Positions 9,728-20,055 are shown, counted from the first letter of the stretch. The stretch: 64,000 nucleotides of DNA from Rickettsia hoogstraalii (GCF_000825685.1 NZ_CCXM01000001.1:434001-498000); one strand, 5' to 3'. Numbers and translations: made by a program. The notes: a model not told the origin generated them from the sequence alone.

Positions 9728-11014
9728 ATGCCTTATTTATTACCTATTACCGCAGCTACGCTACTTATTTTATTAGCTTTAATAATTTGGTTTTATATAA
9801 AAACTAAAACCTTAAAAACGCAGCTACAATTCTTATCGGAGCAGAATCTAGAAATTAGTAATAATAACCAACTACTGAATCAAGAGAAAATAGGGTGTTT
9901 ACAGAAAATTGAGCAATTGAAGTGCAAAGTAGAATATCAAGAGCAGACTATTAAAGATTCGGAAAAAATAAGAGAAGAGTCATTTTCATCGGCTAAAGCT
10001 GCGTTATTTGATCTTGGAAAAGATTTATCCAAGCAATTAATCGAAATTCATAAAATGGAAAACACGGCTGCAAGAGAGCTAGCCGAGAAAAATATCGCTA
10101 CCGCTTCAGGGAAGTTTAATAGCGAATTTGAGCGGTTGATTACTATGGTAGGAGCATTAAATAAAGATATAGAGCAATCAAAAGGTACGGTTGATTTGAT
10201 AAAACAGTCGCTACTTTCTCCTATCGGTGCGGGGTTACTTGCTGAAATTACGCTTGAGAATATCCTGAAATCGTCAGGCTTACGTCCTAATTTAGATTTC
10301 ATTATGCAATACGGCTTAACTACAACAGATAGCGGAAAGCTAAGACCTGATGCTCTTATTTTTCTTCCTTCCGGTAATTTAATGGTCATTGATTCCAAAG
10401 CTTCAAAGTTTCTAGTTGATGAGCAGGATAATAGCGGGAATCTTAGCAAAACTATGAATTATCATTTAAAATCTCTAGCTAATAAAGACTATGCCGAAAA
10501 TATTTTAACTAATCTAAACAAAAAGGATCAGAGCTTTAACAATGTTATTACTTTAATGTTTTTGCCAACTGAACAAGCGGTCGAGAAAGTCATTGCAGCC
10601 GACCCTGAATTTTTACAAAAAGCTTGGAGCTGTAATATCTTTCCCGTAGGACCTGCCGGGCTTATGAATATGCTATCATTTGCAAAATTTCAAATTACCG
10701 ATCATCGTCGTTCGGAAAATTATAAGGTAATCATTGAAGAAGTGAGAAAGCTATTAAGCTCCATCGGTACTATGGCAGATTATTCTCAAAAAATCGGTAA
10801 TAACCTGCATAATATGGTTACTAATTATGATAAATTTGCTGCCTCGTTTAATCGTAATTTTATGTCGAGAGTTAAGAATATTCAAAAACTCGGCATTGAT
10901 TCAGGAAATCAAGCCATGCCAGCAGCATTAGAGCGTTATCAAATCGTTTCCTCTAAATCTGAGATTATCGAAGTAGAAGCAGAAAATCCACCACAAATAG
11001 AAGAAAAATTATAA
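9728..11014 (+). CDS. rmuC: RmuC-family DNA recombination protein
   Basis: RmuC proteins limit inversions at short inverted repeats in E. coli and carry a nuclease-like C-terminal domain. Here an N-terminal membrane anchor (PITAATLLILLALIIWFYI) is followed by a coiled coil (residues about 25-90) and the RmuC core with GAGLLAEITLENILKSSGL, LRPDALIFLPSGNLMVIDSKAS and FLPTEQAVEKV. ATG 9728 is preferred to an upstream TTG at 9695, which lies against repeat sequence. An anti-inversion protein is of interest in a genome full of palindromic repeats, though any link is only inference. Confidence 0.9.
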   Translation: MPYLLPITAATLLILLALIIWFYIKTKTLKTQLQFLSEQNLEISNNNQLLNQEKIGCLQKIEQLKCKVEYQEQTIKDSEKIREESFSSAKAALFDLGKDLSKQLIEIHKMENTAARELAEKNIATASGKFNSEFERLITMVGALNKDIEQSKGTVDLIKQSLLSPIGAGLLAEITLENILKSSGLRPNLDFIMQYGLTTTDSGKLRPDALIFLPSGNLMVIDSKASKFLVDEQDNSGNLSKTMNYHLKSLANKDYAENILTNLNKKDQSFNNVITLMFLPTEQAVEKVIAADPEFLQKAWSCNIFPVGPAGLMNMLSFAKFQITDHRRSENYKVIIEEVRKLLSSIGTMADYSQKIGNNLHNMVTNYDKFAASFNRNFMSRVKNIQKLGIDSGNQAMPAALERYQIVSSKSEIIEVEAENPPQIEEKL

Positions 11015-11045
11015 ATAAATTTTTCTCGTAATAGGTAATTTAAAT

Positions 11046-11188
11046 AGACTTCTTGCGTAATTAAACTTATAGTGAGGAATTTGTAGGAGACACGAAGCAC
11101 AGGACCGCAGCGTAGTAAATCTACGTGAGGATCCGAGCATCGGATCGACGTACAAATTACCGCTAGAAGTTAATTACGCAAGAAGTCT
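11046..11188. repeat. Palindromic repeat with 19-bp arms abutting a start codon
   Basis: Perfect inverted ends AGACTTCTTGCGTAATTAA and TTAATTACGCAAGAAGTCT enclose a core with CCGCAGCGTAGTAAATCTAC and GTGAGGATCC. It is related to the element at 60878-61020. Its right end lies only two bases before the ATG of the GT10 gene. Confidence 0.85.
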
Positions 11189-11189
11189 A

Positions 11190-12133
11190 ATGTTAAAAAA
11201 ACTTTCCATAATTTGTATAACCATATTGTTACTATGTGTAAGCCTATATAAGATTAAAGCTCCTGAAAAAGAAAACAAACTTGTTATAAGAGTGAGCTTT
11301 ATTAATATGTGGCCGGGCTTTACAATAGACGAGCTACCGTTGATAAAAGAAATCATTGAAGAAAACGGACGAACAATTGTTATAGATCATGACAATTATG
11401 ACCTTATTATTGATAGTGTTTTTGGTCAAAGAAATATTAGTAATAAAGATAGTATAAAGATATTTTTTACCGGTGAATCCCTTAGACCAAAGCTAGAAAA
11501 TTATGATATATCTATAGGTTTTGATTATATAGATCATCCAAATTATATAAGAATACCTTTATATTATATGTATTTTACTAATGAAGTCAGTACTGAATAT
11601 AAACGCTCACAATGCAATCCAAACAAACCGTATTTTGCTTGTTTCTTAGTCTCTAACGGTATAGAAAATCCTGAAAACGACGGTTGCATAGCAAGAAATC
11701 GATTTTTTCATAAATTGTCGCTATATAAAAAAGTAGTAAGCGGCGGTAAATATTTAAATACTGAATCTACAATTATACCAAAAGAAAAAACTCGTGAATG
11801 GTTATCTAAATGTAAATTTGTTATTGCTTTTGAAAATAAAACATATGAGAAGGGTATGTTACCGAAAAACCTTTTCAAGCTTATTTAGCAGGAGCAGTAC
11901 CTATATATTATGCAGATAAAAGTTATATTAAAGATATAAATCCTAATGCAGTAATATTTGCTAAAGATTACTCAGAAGAAGATTTATATAATTATATTAT
12001 TTCTGTTGATAAAGATGATGAAAAATATTGTAAGATATATAACAATAAGATTGTACCGACTTCAGAAAATAATTACATCGCAGTAAAAGAAAAATTAAGA
12101 AAAAAATTATTACCTTTATTAAATAATCTATAA
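11190..12133 (+). pseudogene. GT10 fucosyltransferase-like gene, 2-bp frameshift
   Basis: Encodes a membrane-anchored protein (N-terminal segment ISIICITILLLCVSLY-like) of the glycosyltransferase family 10 type, known for alpha-1,3-fucosyltransfer to surface glycans. The first 232 residues read in frame to FVIAFENKTYE, then a doubled GA (GAGA at 11847-11850) shifts the frame to an early stop at 11888. Skipping the two bases restores EGYVTEKPFQAYLAGAVPIYY and about 80 more residues, including the family donor-binding segment, ending at TAA 12131-12133. That stop overlaps the ATG of the GT25 gene (TAATG), so the intact form was translationally coupled. Dead gene, sequencing error or phase-variable switch are all open. 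Confidence 0.85.
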
Positions 12134-12987
12134 TGCGACAAATTAAAAAATATTTTTTTATAATATCAATTATAATTATTTGTTTATTATTGATTTTCAT
12201 ATTTTTAAAAACTTATCAAATAGGCTCTGCTCCACTTGAAGAAAAAGATATTAAAATTTTTATAGTAAATCTAGATCGCAGCACTGATAGATATAACAAT
12301 ATTAGTAAACAATTCGACAATAATAATTTATCCTATGAAAGGTTTAGTGCAGTAGACGGTTATAATTTATCTATAACAGATACAGCGGGAAAAAGATTTA
12401 CCGGCTTAGATGTAAAAAATAACCCTGCTCTTTTATCCCTTGATAATGGTTATACTGTACTTTGTCCTTCAGAAAATATAAATTATTTTTCCGATAGCAA
12501 AATATTAAATCATAATTTAACGGCAGGTGAACTAGGTTGTTATTGTAGCCATAGAGAAATTTGGCTTAAAATGGTTAGAGAAAATATACCTTATGCCCTA
12601 ATAATAGAAGATGATGCTATACTAAATGACGATTTCCGTAATAAATTTTTAACAATGCTTAAGCATTTACCTACCGACTGGGATTTAATTTATTTGTTCT
12701 TGTCACATTCTAAAAACAAAATATTTTATAATATTTACAATAATCCGTATTTAAAGAAGATAGGTCATGGTGGTTACTTTAATACAACTACAGGTTATTT
12801 AATACACTTAAAAGCTGCTCAAAAACTTCTTGAATATAGCAAAAACTTTACTTTAGAGATTGATAATGTAATGTACCAAGCTTTTATACATAGCGAAGTG
12901 CAATCCTATGTCACCTCGCATTTTTTAATACATGCAACACTTAATTCTGAAGATTCTATTATATTTGAAATGGGAAGAACACATTAA
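12133..12987 (+). CDS. GT25-family (LPS-type) glycosyltransferase
   Basis: Glycosyltransferase family 25, typically adding galactose or other hexoses to lipooligosaccharide. It has an N-terminal membrane anchor (IISIIIICLLLIFIFL), the opening motif IKIFIVNLDRSTDRYNNI, the FSAVDG turn, the GELGCYCSHREIWLKM block and the acidic IIEDDAIL metal-binding motif. 284 residues is a normal length. Its ATG overlaps the stop of the broken GT10 gene, so its own translation may suffer from the upstream frameshift. Donor and acceptor sugars cannot be determined here. Confidence 0.87.
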   Translation: MRQIKKYFFIISIIIICLLLIFIFLKTYQIGSAPLEEKDIKIFIVNLDRSTDRYNNISKQFDNNNLSYERFSAVDGYNLSITDTAGKRFTGLDVKNNPALLSLDNGYTVLCPSENINYFSDSKILNHNLTAGELGCYCSHREIWLKMVRENIPYALIIEDDAILNDDFRNKFLTMLKHLPTDWDLIYLFLSHSKNKIFYNIYNNPYLKKIGHGGYFNTTTGYLIHLKAAQKLLEYSKNFTLEIDNVMYQAFIHSEVQSYVTSHFLIHATLNSEDSIIFEMGRTH

Positions 12988-13065
12988 ATAACGTAAACTT
13001 TACAATCTTAACCTAGGTTCGGACATTTAATAGAATAATCATAATTAATCAAATATCCCCAGAAC

Positions 13066-14978
13066 CTAAGCATGGTACTTCTTCTGTAGCATCAATACCA
13101 ATAACTGTATCATGTTTGTGCCTGAGGCAATTTTATTAAGCCAAGTAAGGGTAGTAGCGGTTTTCTCAGCAATATTTTTACCTGCACTACTAATTGCCTT
13201 ACCAACATTTAAATCCGATATAGCAGTTGTTAAAACATCTATTAAAGTTGCAAGACTTAAGAATTTTAAATCTTTAATAGACTCAAACATTATTAAAGGT
13301 ACTATCGCTACAGTCAATCTTGCCGCATCATTATAGTAAAACTTTTGAAAAAACACATCATTAGTTAATTTTTCGCCGGTGATATTTTCTATAACTTTAT
13401 TACCACAATATGTTGATACCAATAAAGAAGCAAGACGCATTAATTTAACAGAAGTTGATGCATAAAACATTGGATCTTCATAAAATTCTAATTCTGGATT
13501 ACGAAAATAAAAACAGATATAATCTAAAATCAGTGTGGCTATTGCCGAACACATAGCAGTACTCTTCCATCCATGATAGGTACTAATGTCTGATTCAATA
13601 TTGTTAAAATCTATATCTTGATTGGTAAGTTTATTATATATTGCCTGAAGTTTTATTTGCGTATTCTTATCTTTTTCAGAATGTTTATATAGTAACTGAA
13701 AATATGGTTTAATTTCTTCAGCTGTAAATTTCTTATTCTCAATTAAAGCCGGTACAATTTTATCATGCAAAAATTTAATTAATTTATTTTGCATAAAATT
13801 TGTAACTTTACTTTGTTCTTCTACTACTCCTGCAGCTGCAGACCATCGCAAAGCCGCATATACAATTATACGATTAATAATATCATTATTTAATAAATCG
13901 ATAGGCTGTAACCCTAAATTAGCAGCATATCTAAAACAAATCGCAGTTGTATTTACGGCATCATTAGCAAAGCTTGGAGTGTAATCAAATAAAAATTTAA
14001 TATCTTCAGCATTTTCATTGTTATTTTCTAATACTTGAAACACATTATTATTAATCTCTTTAGTTTGTCTATTTGATAAGACCGTACCTGGAAAAGATAA
14101 TAAAATTTGTAGCATCGCAAGGCTAGTGGTCGGTAAAGCACATAATTCATACCAAGGATCCTCTTCATCAATTACATACGAACGTAAAGCAATTACACCA
14201 GCTATAAGAGCAGCATAAGTAGCTGCTATTTTACCTGAATGGTTGCTAACTAAATCTGATTTTTCAGTTAACCAAGAAGCAATTTTATGATCTTCATTAT
14301 ATTTATCAGTAGCTTTTTCTATTCTAATAAGACTTTGCTCTAATGAATTAAGATAATTTGCAAAATTTAAATGAGCTTTTTTTACTATATTAAACTCGGT
14401 TTCATAAGAGGAAGATACATTTAAAGTATTTGTAAGTAATATTGCTTTAGCTATAAGCGATATAAAAAATACTCTCTCGTTAGAGGATATGCCATAGCAT
14501 CGATTTCTTTGGCTGCTTTAATCAAGCTTTCAGATTGATCTAAATTATTTTTTAAAAATCCTTGGGCTTTAGTAACAAGGGTACTAAACTCTAGTGAATT
14601 TATATCCCCTATATTATCTAGCATAGAATCAATGATATTCTTGTTTTCTACTCCTATTAGCTCCTGTAGCTTCATACATAAAAAATGATCTCTGTTATTT
14701 ATTTCTTTGAAACAATTTTCCCACTGAGAATCACCAATATTCTGATCTTGATACTTTCCGGTAGTAGCTGTTTTACTTAACATTGTTTCTAAATATTGAG
14801 TATAAATAAAACTTTGATCTAGTATCGTTAAATCTTTAAAATTTTTATCACAGAACCATATTTTCAATACCTCACCTAAATTAAAACTAGCAAGTGCTGT
14901 AGTAGTTTTCCATAATCTTACGCCTAAATTTGATATATCATTATAATATTTTATTATTACTTCTAGTTTATTACTCAT
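13066..14978 (-). pseudogene. Unknown ~637-aa membrane protein split by one-base indel in T-run
   Basis: Two minus-strand frames (14978-14451 and 14115-13066) are joined by open sequence. After GAGTATTTTTTATATCG the first frame ends YRL-stop, while adding one T to the T6 run (14464-14469 on the plus strand) gives EYFFISLIAKAILL and an open frame to the stop at 13066. The N-terminal half is soluble and helical; the C-terminal half has hydrophobic segments (IAATYAALIAGVIAL, STAMCSAIATLILDYICFY, LVSTY). No family recognised. Both parts keep normal codon use, so the lesion is recent, a sequencing artefact, or read through by slippage. Confidence 0.7.
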
Positions 14979-15266
14979 AATTTCAATTAAATAAATATTA
15001 AAGTTAAAATAAAAAATATAAAAATCTCTTAATATTTATTCAAATCTTTTATATGTAATCATTTATAATTTTTAATTATTTTATTATGAGATAACATTAA
15101 AATCACACACGGGCAATGCCGGTTTATGATAAGAGAGAAGAGTATTGGGGTATAAAAGTTTTTAACCAAAAAACAATAGTTGTGGACATAACATATCCTT
15201 TTTTATCTTCTATTTACAACAGGATCTAATTAATGATATAAAAAATATCAAATCGTTTATATTATA
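14979..15266. other. Intergenic region without recognised feature
   Basis: About 290 AT-rich bases between divergent genes. It must hold the promoters for both directions, but I see no pair of -35/-10 boxes good enough to call, and no repeat of the families seen elsewhere. Confidence 0.5.
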
Positions 15267-16559
15267 ATGAGAATACTAGTAACAGGAGCTAACGGCTTTA
15301 TTGGATCATATATTACAGCTGAATTATTAAAGAATAATTATGAAGTAATATGCTGTGTTAGAGATGTTGAATCTACCAGGAAAAAATTCCCTACTGCAGA
15401 AGTGATATATTGTGATTTTAATATAGACCTAACCCCACAAAGCTGGATAAATAGATTAAATAATATAGATATAGTTATTAATGTATCAGGTGTATTAACG
15501 TCTAGTCATGCTAATGATATTGAAAATGTTCATGTCAATGGTCCAAAAGCTCTATTTAAGGCTTGTACCCTTACTAACGTAAAAAGAATTATTCATATTT
15601 CAGCTCTTGAAATAGATGATGAAGAAAACACTGCTTATGCTTTAACTAAAAAAGCAGCTGAAGCATATTTACAAAAATTAGAAAATCTAGATTGGGTGAT
15701 TTTACAGCCATCTCTTGTTTACGCAAGCGGTTGTTACGGTGGTACCTCACTATTTAGGGCTCTTGCAACATTACCGTATTTTATTCCTTTAATAGGCGAT
15801 GGTTTACAACAATTTCAACCTATTCATATTGATGATTTAACGAAAGTAATTATTCACTGTATAGAAAGAGAAGGAAAAATCCACAAATTATTAAAAATAG
15901 TTGGACCAGACATAGTTACCATGAAGGATATCTTGCTTGGATTTAGAAGATGGCTTGGAGTTAATCCTGGAAGACTAATTAAAATTCCTCTAATATTCAT
16001 TAAAATAGCAGCTAAATTAGGAGATTTTCTAAAAATAGGACCTATTAACTCTACTGCGTATAATATGTTACTTCAACCTAATATTGCTGATAAAAAAGAT
16101 TTTATCGATTTTACTTCTATAATCCCTAGAAACTTGCAACAAGGTTTTGCAACCGAACCTTTAACCGTACAATCCATATGGCACGCTAGGCTTTATTTTC
16201 TAAAACCTGTGATAAAAATTGTCTTAGGGCTATTTTGGATAATGACAGGAATTATTTCAAGCATTTTTGCTTATGATGCTAGTATGCAAATTATAATATC
16301 ACTAGGATTTGACAAACAAATAGCACCTTACATATTATATGGAAGCTGCTTTACAGATATTATTCTTGGAATTCTACTAATTATCAAAAATAAAATAAGT
16401 AGAATATGTAGTTTACAAATTTTATTAATACTAGCTTATACTATACTATTAACATATCTTAAGCCAATATTGTTGCTAGATCCGCTTGGTCCGATATTTA
16501 AAAATATTCCAATAATATTACTTACTTTAGTATTAATGGCGATAGAACGAGATAAATAA
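15267..16559 (+). CDS. SDR-type epimerase/dehydratase fused to DoxX-like membrane domain
   Basis: The N-terminal about 220 residues form an extended short-chain dehydrogenase with NAD-binding GANGFIGS (residues 7-14) and the active-site YALTK (Tyr-x-x-x-Lys). The C-terminal about 120 residues form four hydrophobic segments of the DoxX-like type (IVLGLFWIMTGIISSIF, YILYGSCFTDIILGILL). The substrate is unknown. Its stop codon overlaps the ATG of a DUF2269-type gene (TAATG), a pairing that suggests a joint membrane-linked redox function; this is inferred. Confidence 0.85.
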   Translation: MRILVTGANGFIGSYITAELLKNNYEVICCVRDVESTRKKFPTAEVIYCDFNIDLTPQSWINRLNNIDIVINVSGVLTSSHANDIENVHVNGPKALFKACTLTNVKRIIHISALEIDDEENTAYALTKKAAEAYLQKLENLDWVILQPSLVYASGCYGGTSLFRALATLPYFIPLIGDGLQQFQPIHIDDLTKVIIHCIEREGKIHKLLKIVGPDIVTMKDILLGFRRWLGVNPGRLIKIPLIFIKIAAKLGDFLKIGPINSTAYNMLLQPNIADKKDFIDFTSIIPRNLQQGFATEPLTVQSIWHARLYFLKPVIKIVLGLFWIMTGIISSIFAYDASMQIIISLGFDKQIAPYILYGSCFTDIILGILLIIKNKISRICSLQILLILAYTILLTYLKPILLLDPLGPIFKNIPIILLTLVLMAIERDK

Positions 16560-17024
16560 TGGATTATCTTTTTATAAAAACTATTCATATTATTAGCTCT
16601 ACCATTTTATTTGGTACTGGAATCGGTACTGCTTTTTTTATGTGGTGGGCAAATATAACCGGCGATTTGAATGCAAAGGCATATGCAGCTCGCACTACAA
16701 GTTATAGCTGATCTTCTTTTTACTACTCCAACTGTGATAATTCAACCGATTAGCGGCATAATATTAGTAAATATGCTTGGCTATAATTATTCTGATTTAT
16801 GGCTTATCTTAACTTATATCGGATACATAATCGCCGGTAGTTGTTGGCTTCCGGTGGTATGGATTCAAATTCAACTACGAAATATGGCATTTGAAGCATT
16901 AAAACAGAGAACTCCCCTACCGGAAAAATATTATAAATTATTTAAATTATGGTTCTACCTAGGCTGGCCAGCATTTATCAGTTTGATTATTATTTTTCTC
17001 TTAATGGTATTTAAACCGTTATAA
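16559..17024 (+). pseudogene. DUF2269-family membrane protein, frameshifted
   Basis: From ATG 16559 the frame reads MDYLFIKTIHIISSTILFGTG... to ARTTSYS and a stop near 16708. A shift of one base near 16698 (run ACTACAAG) joins it to VIADLLFTTPTVIIQPISG and the remaining two to three membrane segments, ending at 17024. Together these give about 155 residues, the normal DUF2269 length, with four membrane segments. The start is coupled to the SDR-DoxX gene. A shortened protein from ATG 16671 is possible but would lack the first membrane segment. Confidence 0.75.
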
Positions 17025-17048
17025 TATTAGTTTAGGATAAATATTCGG

Positions 17049-17345
17049 TGTCATCCCGTGGCTTGACCTATAGTACCGGACAATTTTCAAAAAGCTCTCG
17101 ATGTCATCCCTGCGAAAGCAGGGATCTATGCTAAAAAAATCTTGATTTCAAAGATTTTTTTATTAGATAATTTTTTTCAAATAAAGCTTTAAAAAGCTTT
17201 ATTTGACTGGATTCTTGCTTTCGCGGGAATGACATAAAGTAAAAATTGTCCGGTACTATAGGCTTGACCACGGCATCCAGTTAAAAATACTAAAATTATT
17301 AGTATTTTTTATTGTTTTTATGGACCTAGTTAGCAAGCGAACTAG
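17049..17345. repeat. Outer palindromic element interrupted by a second element
   Basis: Starts GTGTCATCCCGTGGCTTGACC, is split after that, and resumes GGCTTGACCACGGCATCCAG after 17260. It ends with ACTAGGTGACAC near 17352. Uninterrupted copies of the same sequence lie at about 40720 and 51800. This repeat occupies the 390-base gap between the DUF2269 gene and clpX. Confidence 0.88.
17069..17260. mobile_element. 192-bp palindromic element with inverted ends and 9-bp target duplication
   Basis: Ends are a perfect 19-bp inverted repeat, TATAGTACCGGACAATTTT at 17069 and its complement ending at 17260. GGCTTGACC is present on both sides (17060-17068 and 17261-17269) but only once in uninterrupted copies of the outer repeat, as expected for a 9-bp target duplication. 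The inside is a TGTCATCCCTGCGAAAGCAG hairpin. No coding capacity. Confidence 0.85.
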
Positions 17346-17418
17346 GTGACACAGTGGGTTTTACCGGTCCACGCAACAATGCCTCCTCGCAATGACGGAA
17401 AAAACGATCCACACATAT

Positions 17419-18696
17419 TTACGCCGGTATATCTTCAATAATCGGTTGTTTTTTGTTTGATTTTGTAGAAATAAGAGAGGTCATTATCGGTTCTACTAAG
17501 CCGTTAACTACCTCTTTTGTAATAGTAACACGCTGTTTTTTTAGCTCAGCAACTTTATACATACTATCAAGCAAAAGATGCTCAAGTATTGAACGAAGTC
17601 CTCTTGCTCCCGTCTTTTTAGCTAGAGCTTTTTCAGCAATAGCTTCTAGTGCAGAATTCTCAATTACAAGCTCAGCATCATCAAGCTCAAATTGTTTCTG
17701 ATATTGCTTTACTATGGCGTTCTTAGGCTTAGTTAGAATTGTAATTAAAACTTCTTTGTCTAACTCATCTAAAGTAGTAACGATGGGTAACCTACCGATA
17801 AATTCAGGGATTAAACCGAATTTAGTTAAATCCTCAATCTCTAGGGATTTAAGAATCTCACTATTATTTTTCTCTTTATCTATATTTACGTTAGCTGCAA
17901 AGCCTATAGAACTATGATTAGTTCTTGCGGTTATAATGCTATCAATCCCCATAAAAGCACCACCGCAAATAAATAAGATATTTGAAGTATCTAACTGTAC
18001 GAAATCTTGTTGCGGGTGTTTCCTACCGCCTTGAGGAGGCACGGAAGCAACTGTTCCTTCCATAATTTTAAGTAATGCCTGCTGTACTCCTTCACCCGAT
18101 ACATCCCGTGTAATAGAAGGATTCTCCGATTTACGGGCAATTTTATCAACCTCGTCAATATAAATTATACCTTTTTGTGCTTTTGCTATATTAAACTCAG
18201 CTGCTATCAATAAGCGTAGTAATATATTCTCAACATCTTCACCGACATAACCGGCTTCCGTTAAGGAAGTAGCATCTGCCATAGTAAAAGGTACATCTAG
18301 AATTTTAGCGAGCGTTTGCGCAAGTAAAGTTTTTCCTGAGCCGGTAGGACCGATCAATAAAATATTCGACTTATTAAGCTCAACGTCATTATTGCCGGAT
18401 TGTACATATTCAAGTCTCTTATAATGGTTATAAACCGCTACTGCTAAAATCTTTTTAGCTTGGTCTTGCCCAACTACATAATCGTTTAGAATTGCACATA
18501 TTTTTTGCGGCGGTGGAATTGAAGAAGTAATTTGCTTTAACGCAACTTTACTTTCTTCTTTCATAATATCCGTGCATAAATCTATACATTCATCACAAAT
18601 AAATACCGCAGGACCTGCTATTAGTTTTTTTACTTCATGTTGTTTTTTACTACAAAACGAACAAATCAATTCTTTTTTATCAGCTTCTACTACCAT
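17419..18696 (-). CDS. clpX: ATP-dependent Clp protease ATP-binding subunit ClpX
   Basis: Hexameric AAA+ unfoldase that feeds substrates, including tmRNA-tagged proteins, to ClpP. The zinc-binding domain has Cys12, Cys15, Cys34 and Cys37 (ICSFC...FICDEC). Walker A is GPTGSGKT at 116-123 and Walker B is [10 protein letters not shown] near residue 180. The GFAAN and EFIGRLPI segments follow. 425 residues is the standard length. In this window it joins ssrA and sspB as parts of one tagging and degradation route. clpP is not in the window. Confidence 0.97.
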   Translation of the reverse strand: MVVEADKKELICSFCSKKQHEVKKLIAGPAVFICDECIDLCTDIMKEESKVALKQITSSIPPPQKICAILNDYVVGQDQAKKILAVAVYNHYKRLEYVQSGNNDVELNKSNILLIGPTGSGKTLLAQTLAKILDVPFTMADATSLTEAGYVGEDVENILLRLLIAAEFNIAKAQKGIIYIDEVDKIARKSENPSITRDVSGEGVQQALLKIMEGTVASVPPQGGRKHPQQDFVQLDTSNILFICGGAFMGIDSIITARTNHSSIGFAANVNIDKEKNNSEILKSLEIEDLTKFGLIPEFIGRLPIVTTLDELDKEVLITILTKPKNAIVKQYQKQFELDDAELVIENSALEAIAEKALAKKTGARGLRSILEHLLLDSMYKVAELKKQRVTITKEVVNGLVEPIMTSLISTKSNKKQPIIEDIPA

Positions 18697-18736
18697 TAAC
18701 TTTCTTTTTTATGTTTATTTTAACAATTCTTATTAT

Positions 18737-18840
18737 CGTCATAAGCTACGGAAATTACAAAGTAATTGTACGTCCGCAATCTCAAGATATTTGACGAGAT
18801 TGCCACGCAGCCTACGGCTGCTCGCAAGGCATTGTTGCGT
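18737..18840. repeat. Degenerate palindromic element overlapping GNAT gene end
   Basis: GTCATAAGCTACGG...GAGATTGCCACGCAGCCTACGGCTGCTCGCAAGGC, a worn GTCATTGCGAG-family copy. It supplies the last codons (residues CEQP) and stop of the acetyltransferase, so it has rewritten that C-terminus. Confidence 0.7.
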
Positions 18841-19375
18841 ACATATAATAATCTTTATGCTCATTTGCAACTATTTCGTATTTTTTAAGGATTCCCTCCC
18901 TAGCAAAACCGCATCTCTCAAGAAGATTAATCGAACGAAAATTATCAGTAATTACTGTTGCCTGTACTCTTATAATACCAATATAATCAGCAAATTTTAA
19001 AATATTCTTTATAGATTTTAACATCATACCTTGACCCCAAAAATTAGGATCTAGATCATAACTTATTTCTGCTCTATGATGCTCTAGATTTATTATATTA
19101 AACCCTGCTGTACCTATCAATTTATTATCGTCTTTAAGGGCAATTCCCCAATAAAAGCTTCTATGATTTTTATATAAACTAGACCAATAACGTATTTCTT
19201 CCTTAGCTTCTTCTAAGTCTTTAGGTCTATTACTATCAGTTATATAAATATCCATTTCCGACTTACTCATATAATTAAAATAATCTTGTGCATCATCTTC
19301 GACTAACGCACGTAAAACTATATCGTTTAAATCAAGTACAGGAAAAGGAGCATATAAATATTCTCTATTTATCAT
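18812..19375 (-). CDS. GNAT acetyltransferase (RimJ/RimL type)
   Basis: 187-residue acetyl-CoA-dependent N-acetyltransferase. The fold is shown by [22 protein letters not shown] at the start, the strand [20 protein letters not shown] and the acetyl-CoA-binding block [19 protein letters not shown], followed by [19 protein letters not shown]. The acceptor is unknown; RimJ-type enzymes modify ribosomal proteins or small molecules. It overlaps queC by four bases (ATGA type), so it is probably co-translated with it. The last few residues come from a palindromic repeat. Confidence 0.87.
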   Translation of the reverse strand: MINREYLYAPFPVLDLNDIVLRALVEDDAQDYFNYMSKSEMDIYITDSNRPKDLEEAKEEIRYWSSLYKNHRSFYWGIALKDDNKLIGTAGFNIINLEHHRAEISYDLDPNFWGQGMMLKSIKNILKFADYIGIIRVQATVITDNFRSINLLERCGFAREGILKKYEIVANEHKDYYMYATMPCEQP

Positions 19376-20055
19376 ACATATTTAATCGGGTCTTGTATAT
19401 TATTCTTTTTAAAAGCATCAAGCCTTATCATACAAGCAAGGCAATTACCGCAAGATGAATCATCTTCAGTAGATTCATAACATGATATAGTATTTTTGTA
19501 ATCTACACCAAGTTCGAGGCCGGTTCTAATTATTTTCTCTTTAGTCATATCAATTAAAGGCGTATGAATAGTAATTTTTTTACCCTGTATTCCCATATTG
19601 GTTGCTAAATTTGCCATTTTTTCAAAAGATTTAATATATTCAGGACGACAATCAGGATAATTTGCCGAATCGCTTGTATGCACACCTATAAAAATGTCTT
19701 TTGCTCCTATTACTTCTGCATACCCTAGTGCATAACTTAAAAATATCGTATTACGAGCAGGCACGTAAGTAACCGGCACATCTTCAGGTAGTTCGTTTAC
19801 ATCGTGATAATGCGGAACATCTATATTATCATCGGTTAAAGCAGAACCACCGAAAGCTCGTAAATCTATATCAACAATCTTATGCTGCTTGACGTTATAT
19901 TCTTTTATAAGCTCCTTAACTTTCCGAAGCTCTGCATTATTACGTTGTCCGTAATTAAAACTCATAGCATAGATTTCATAACCCATTTCTCTTGCTATTG
20001 CAAGAACCGTAGCAGAATCTGCTCCGCCGCTAACTAAAATAACTGCTTTTTTCAT
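19372..20055 (-). CDS. queC: 7-cyano-7-deazaguanine synthase
   Basis: Converts 7-carboxy-7-deazaguanine to preQ0 for queuosine synthesis, using ATP and ammonia. The PP-loop [12 protein letters not shown] is at residues 8-19, and the zinc-binding cluster [20 protein letters not shown] is near the C-terminus. 227 residues is typical. Its partner tgt, which inserts the base into tRNA, is at 51987-53072. The first 26 bases overlap a HicB-like gene, and the end overlaps the acetyltransferase gene. Confidence 0.95.
   Translation of the reverse strand: MKKAVILVSGGADSATVLAIAREMGYEIYAMSFNYGQRNNAELRKVKELIKEYNVKQHKIVDIDLRAFGGSALTDDNIDVPHYHDVNELPEDVPVTYVPARNTIFLSYALGYAEVIGAKDIFIGVHTSDSANYPDCRPEYIKSFEKMANLATNMGIQGKKITIHTPLIDMTKEKIIRTGLELGVDYKNTISCYESTEDDSSCGNCLACMIRLDAFKKNNIQDPIKYV

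Noticed and set aside
10048..10449. 133-codon minus-strand frame inside rmuC
   Set aside because: Shadow of a clear RmuC domain on the other strand.
11997..12200. 67-codon minus-strand frame
   Set aside because: Lies opposite the recovered end of the GT10 gene and the start of the GT25 gene, both with clear family motifs.
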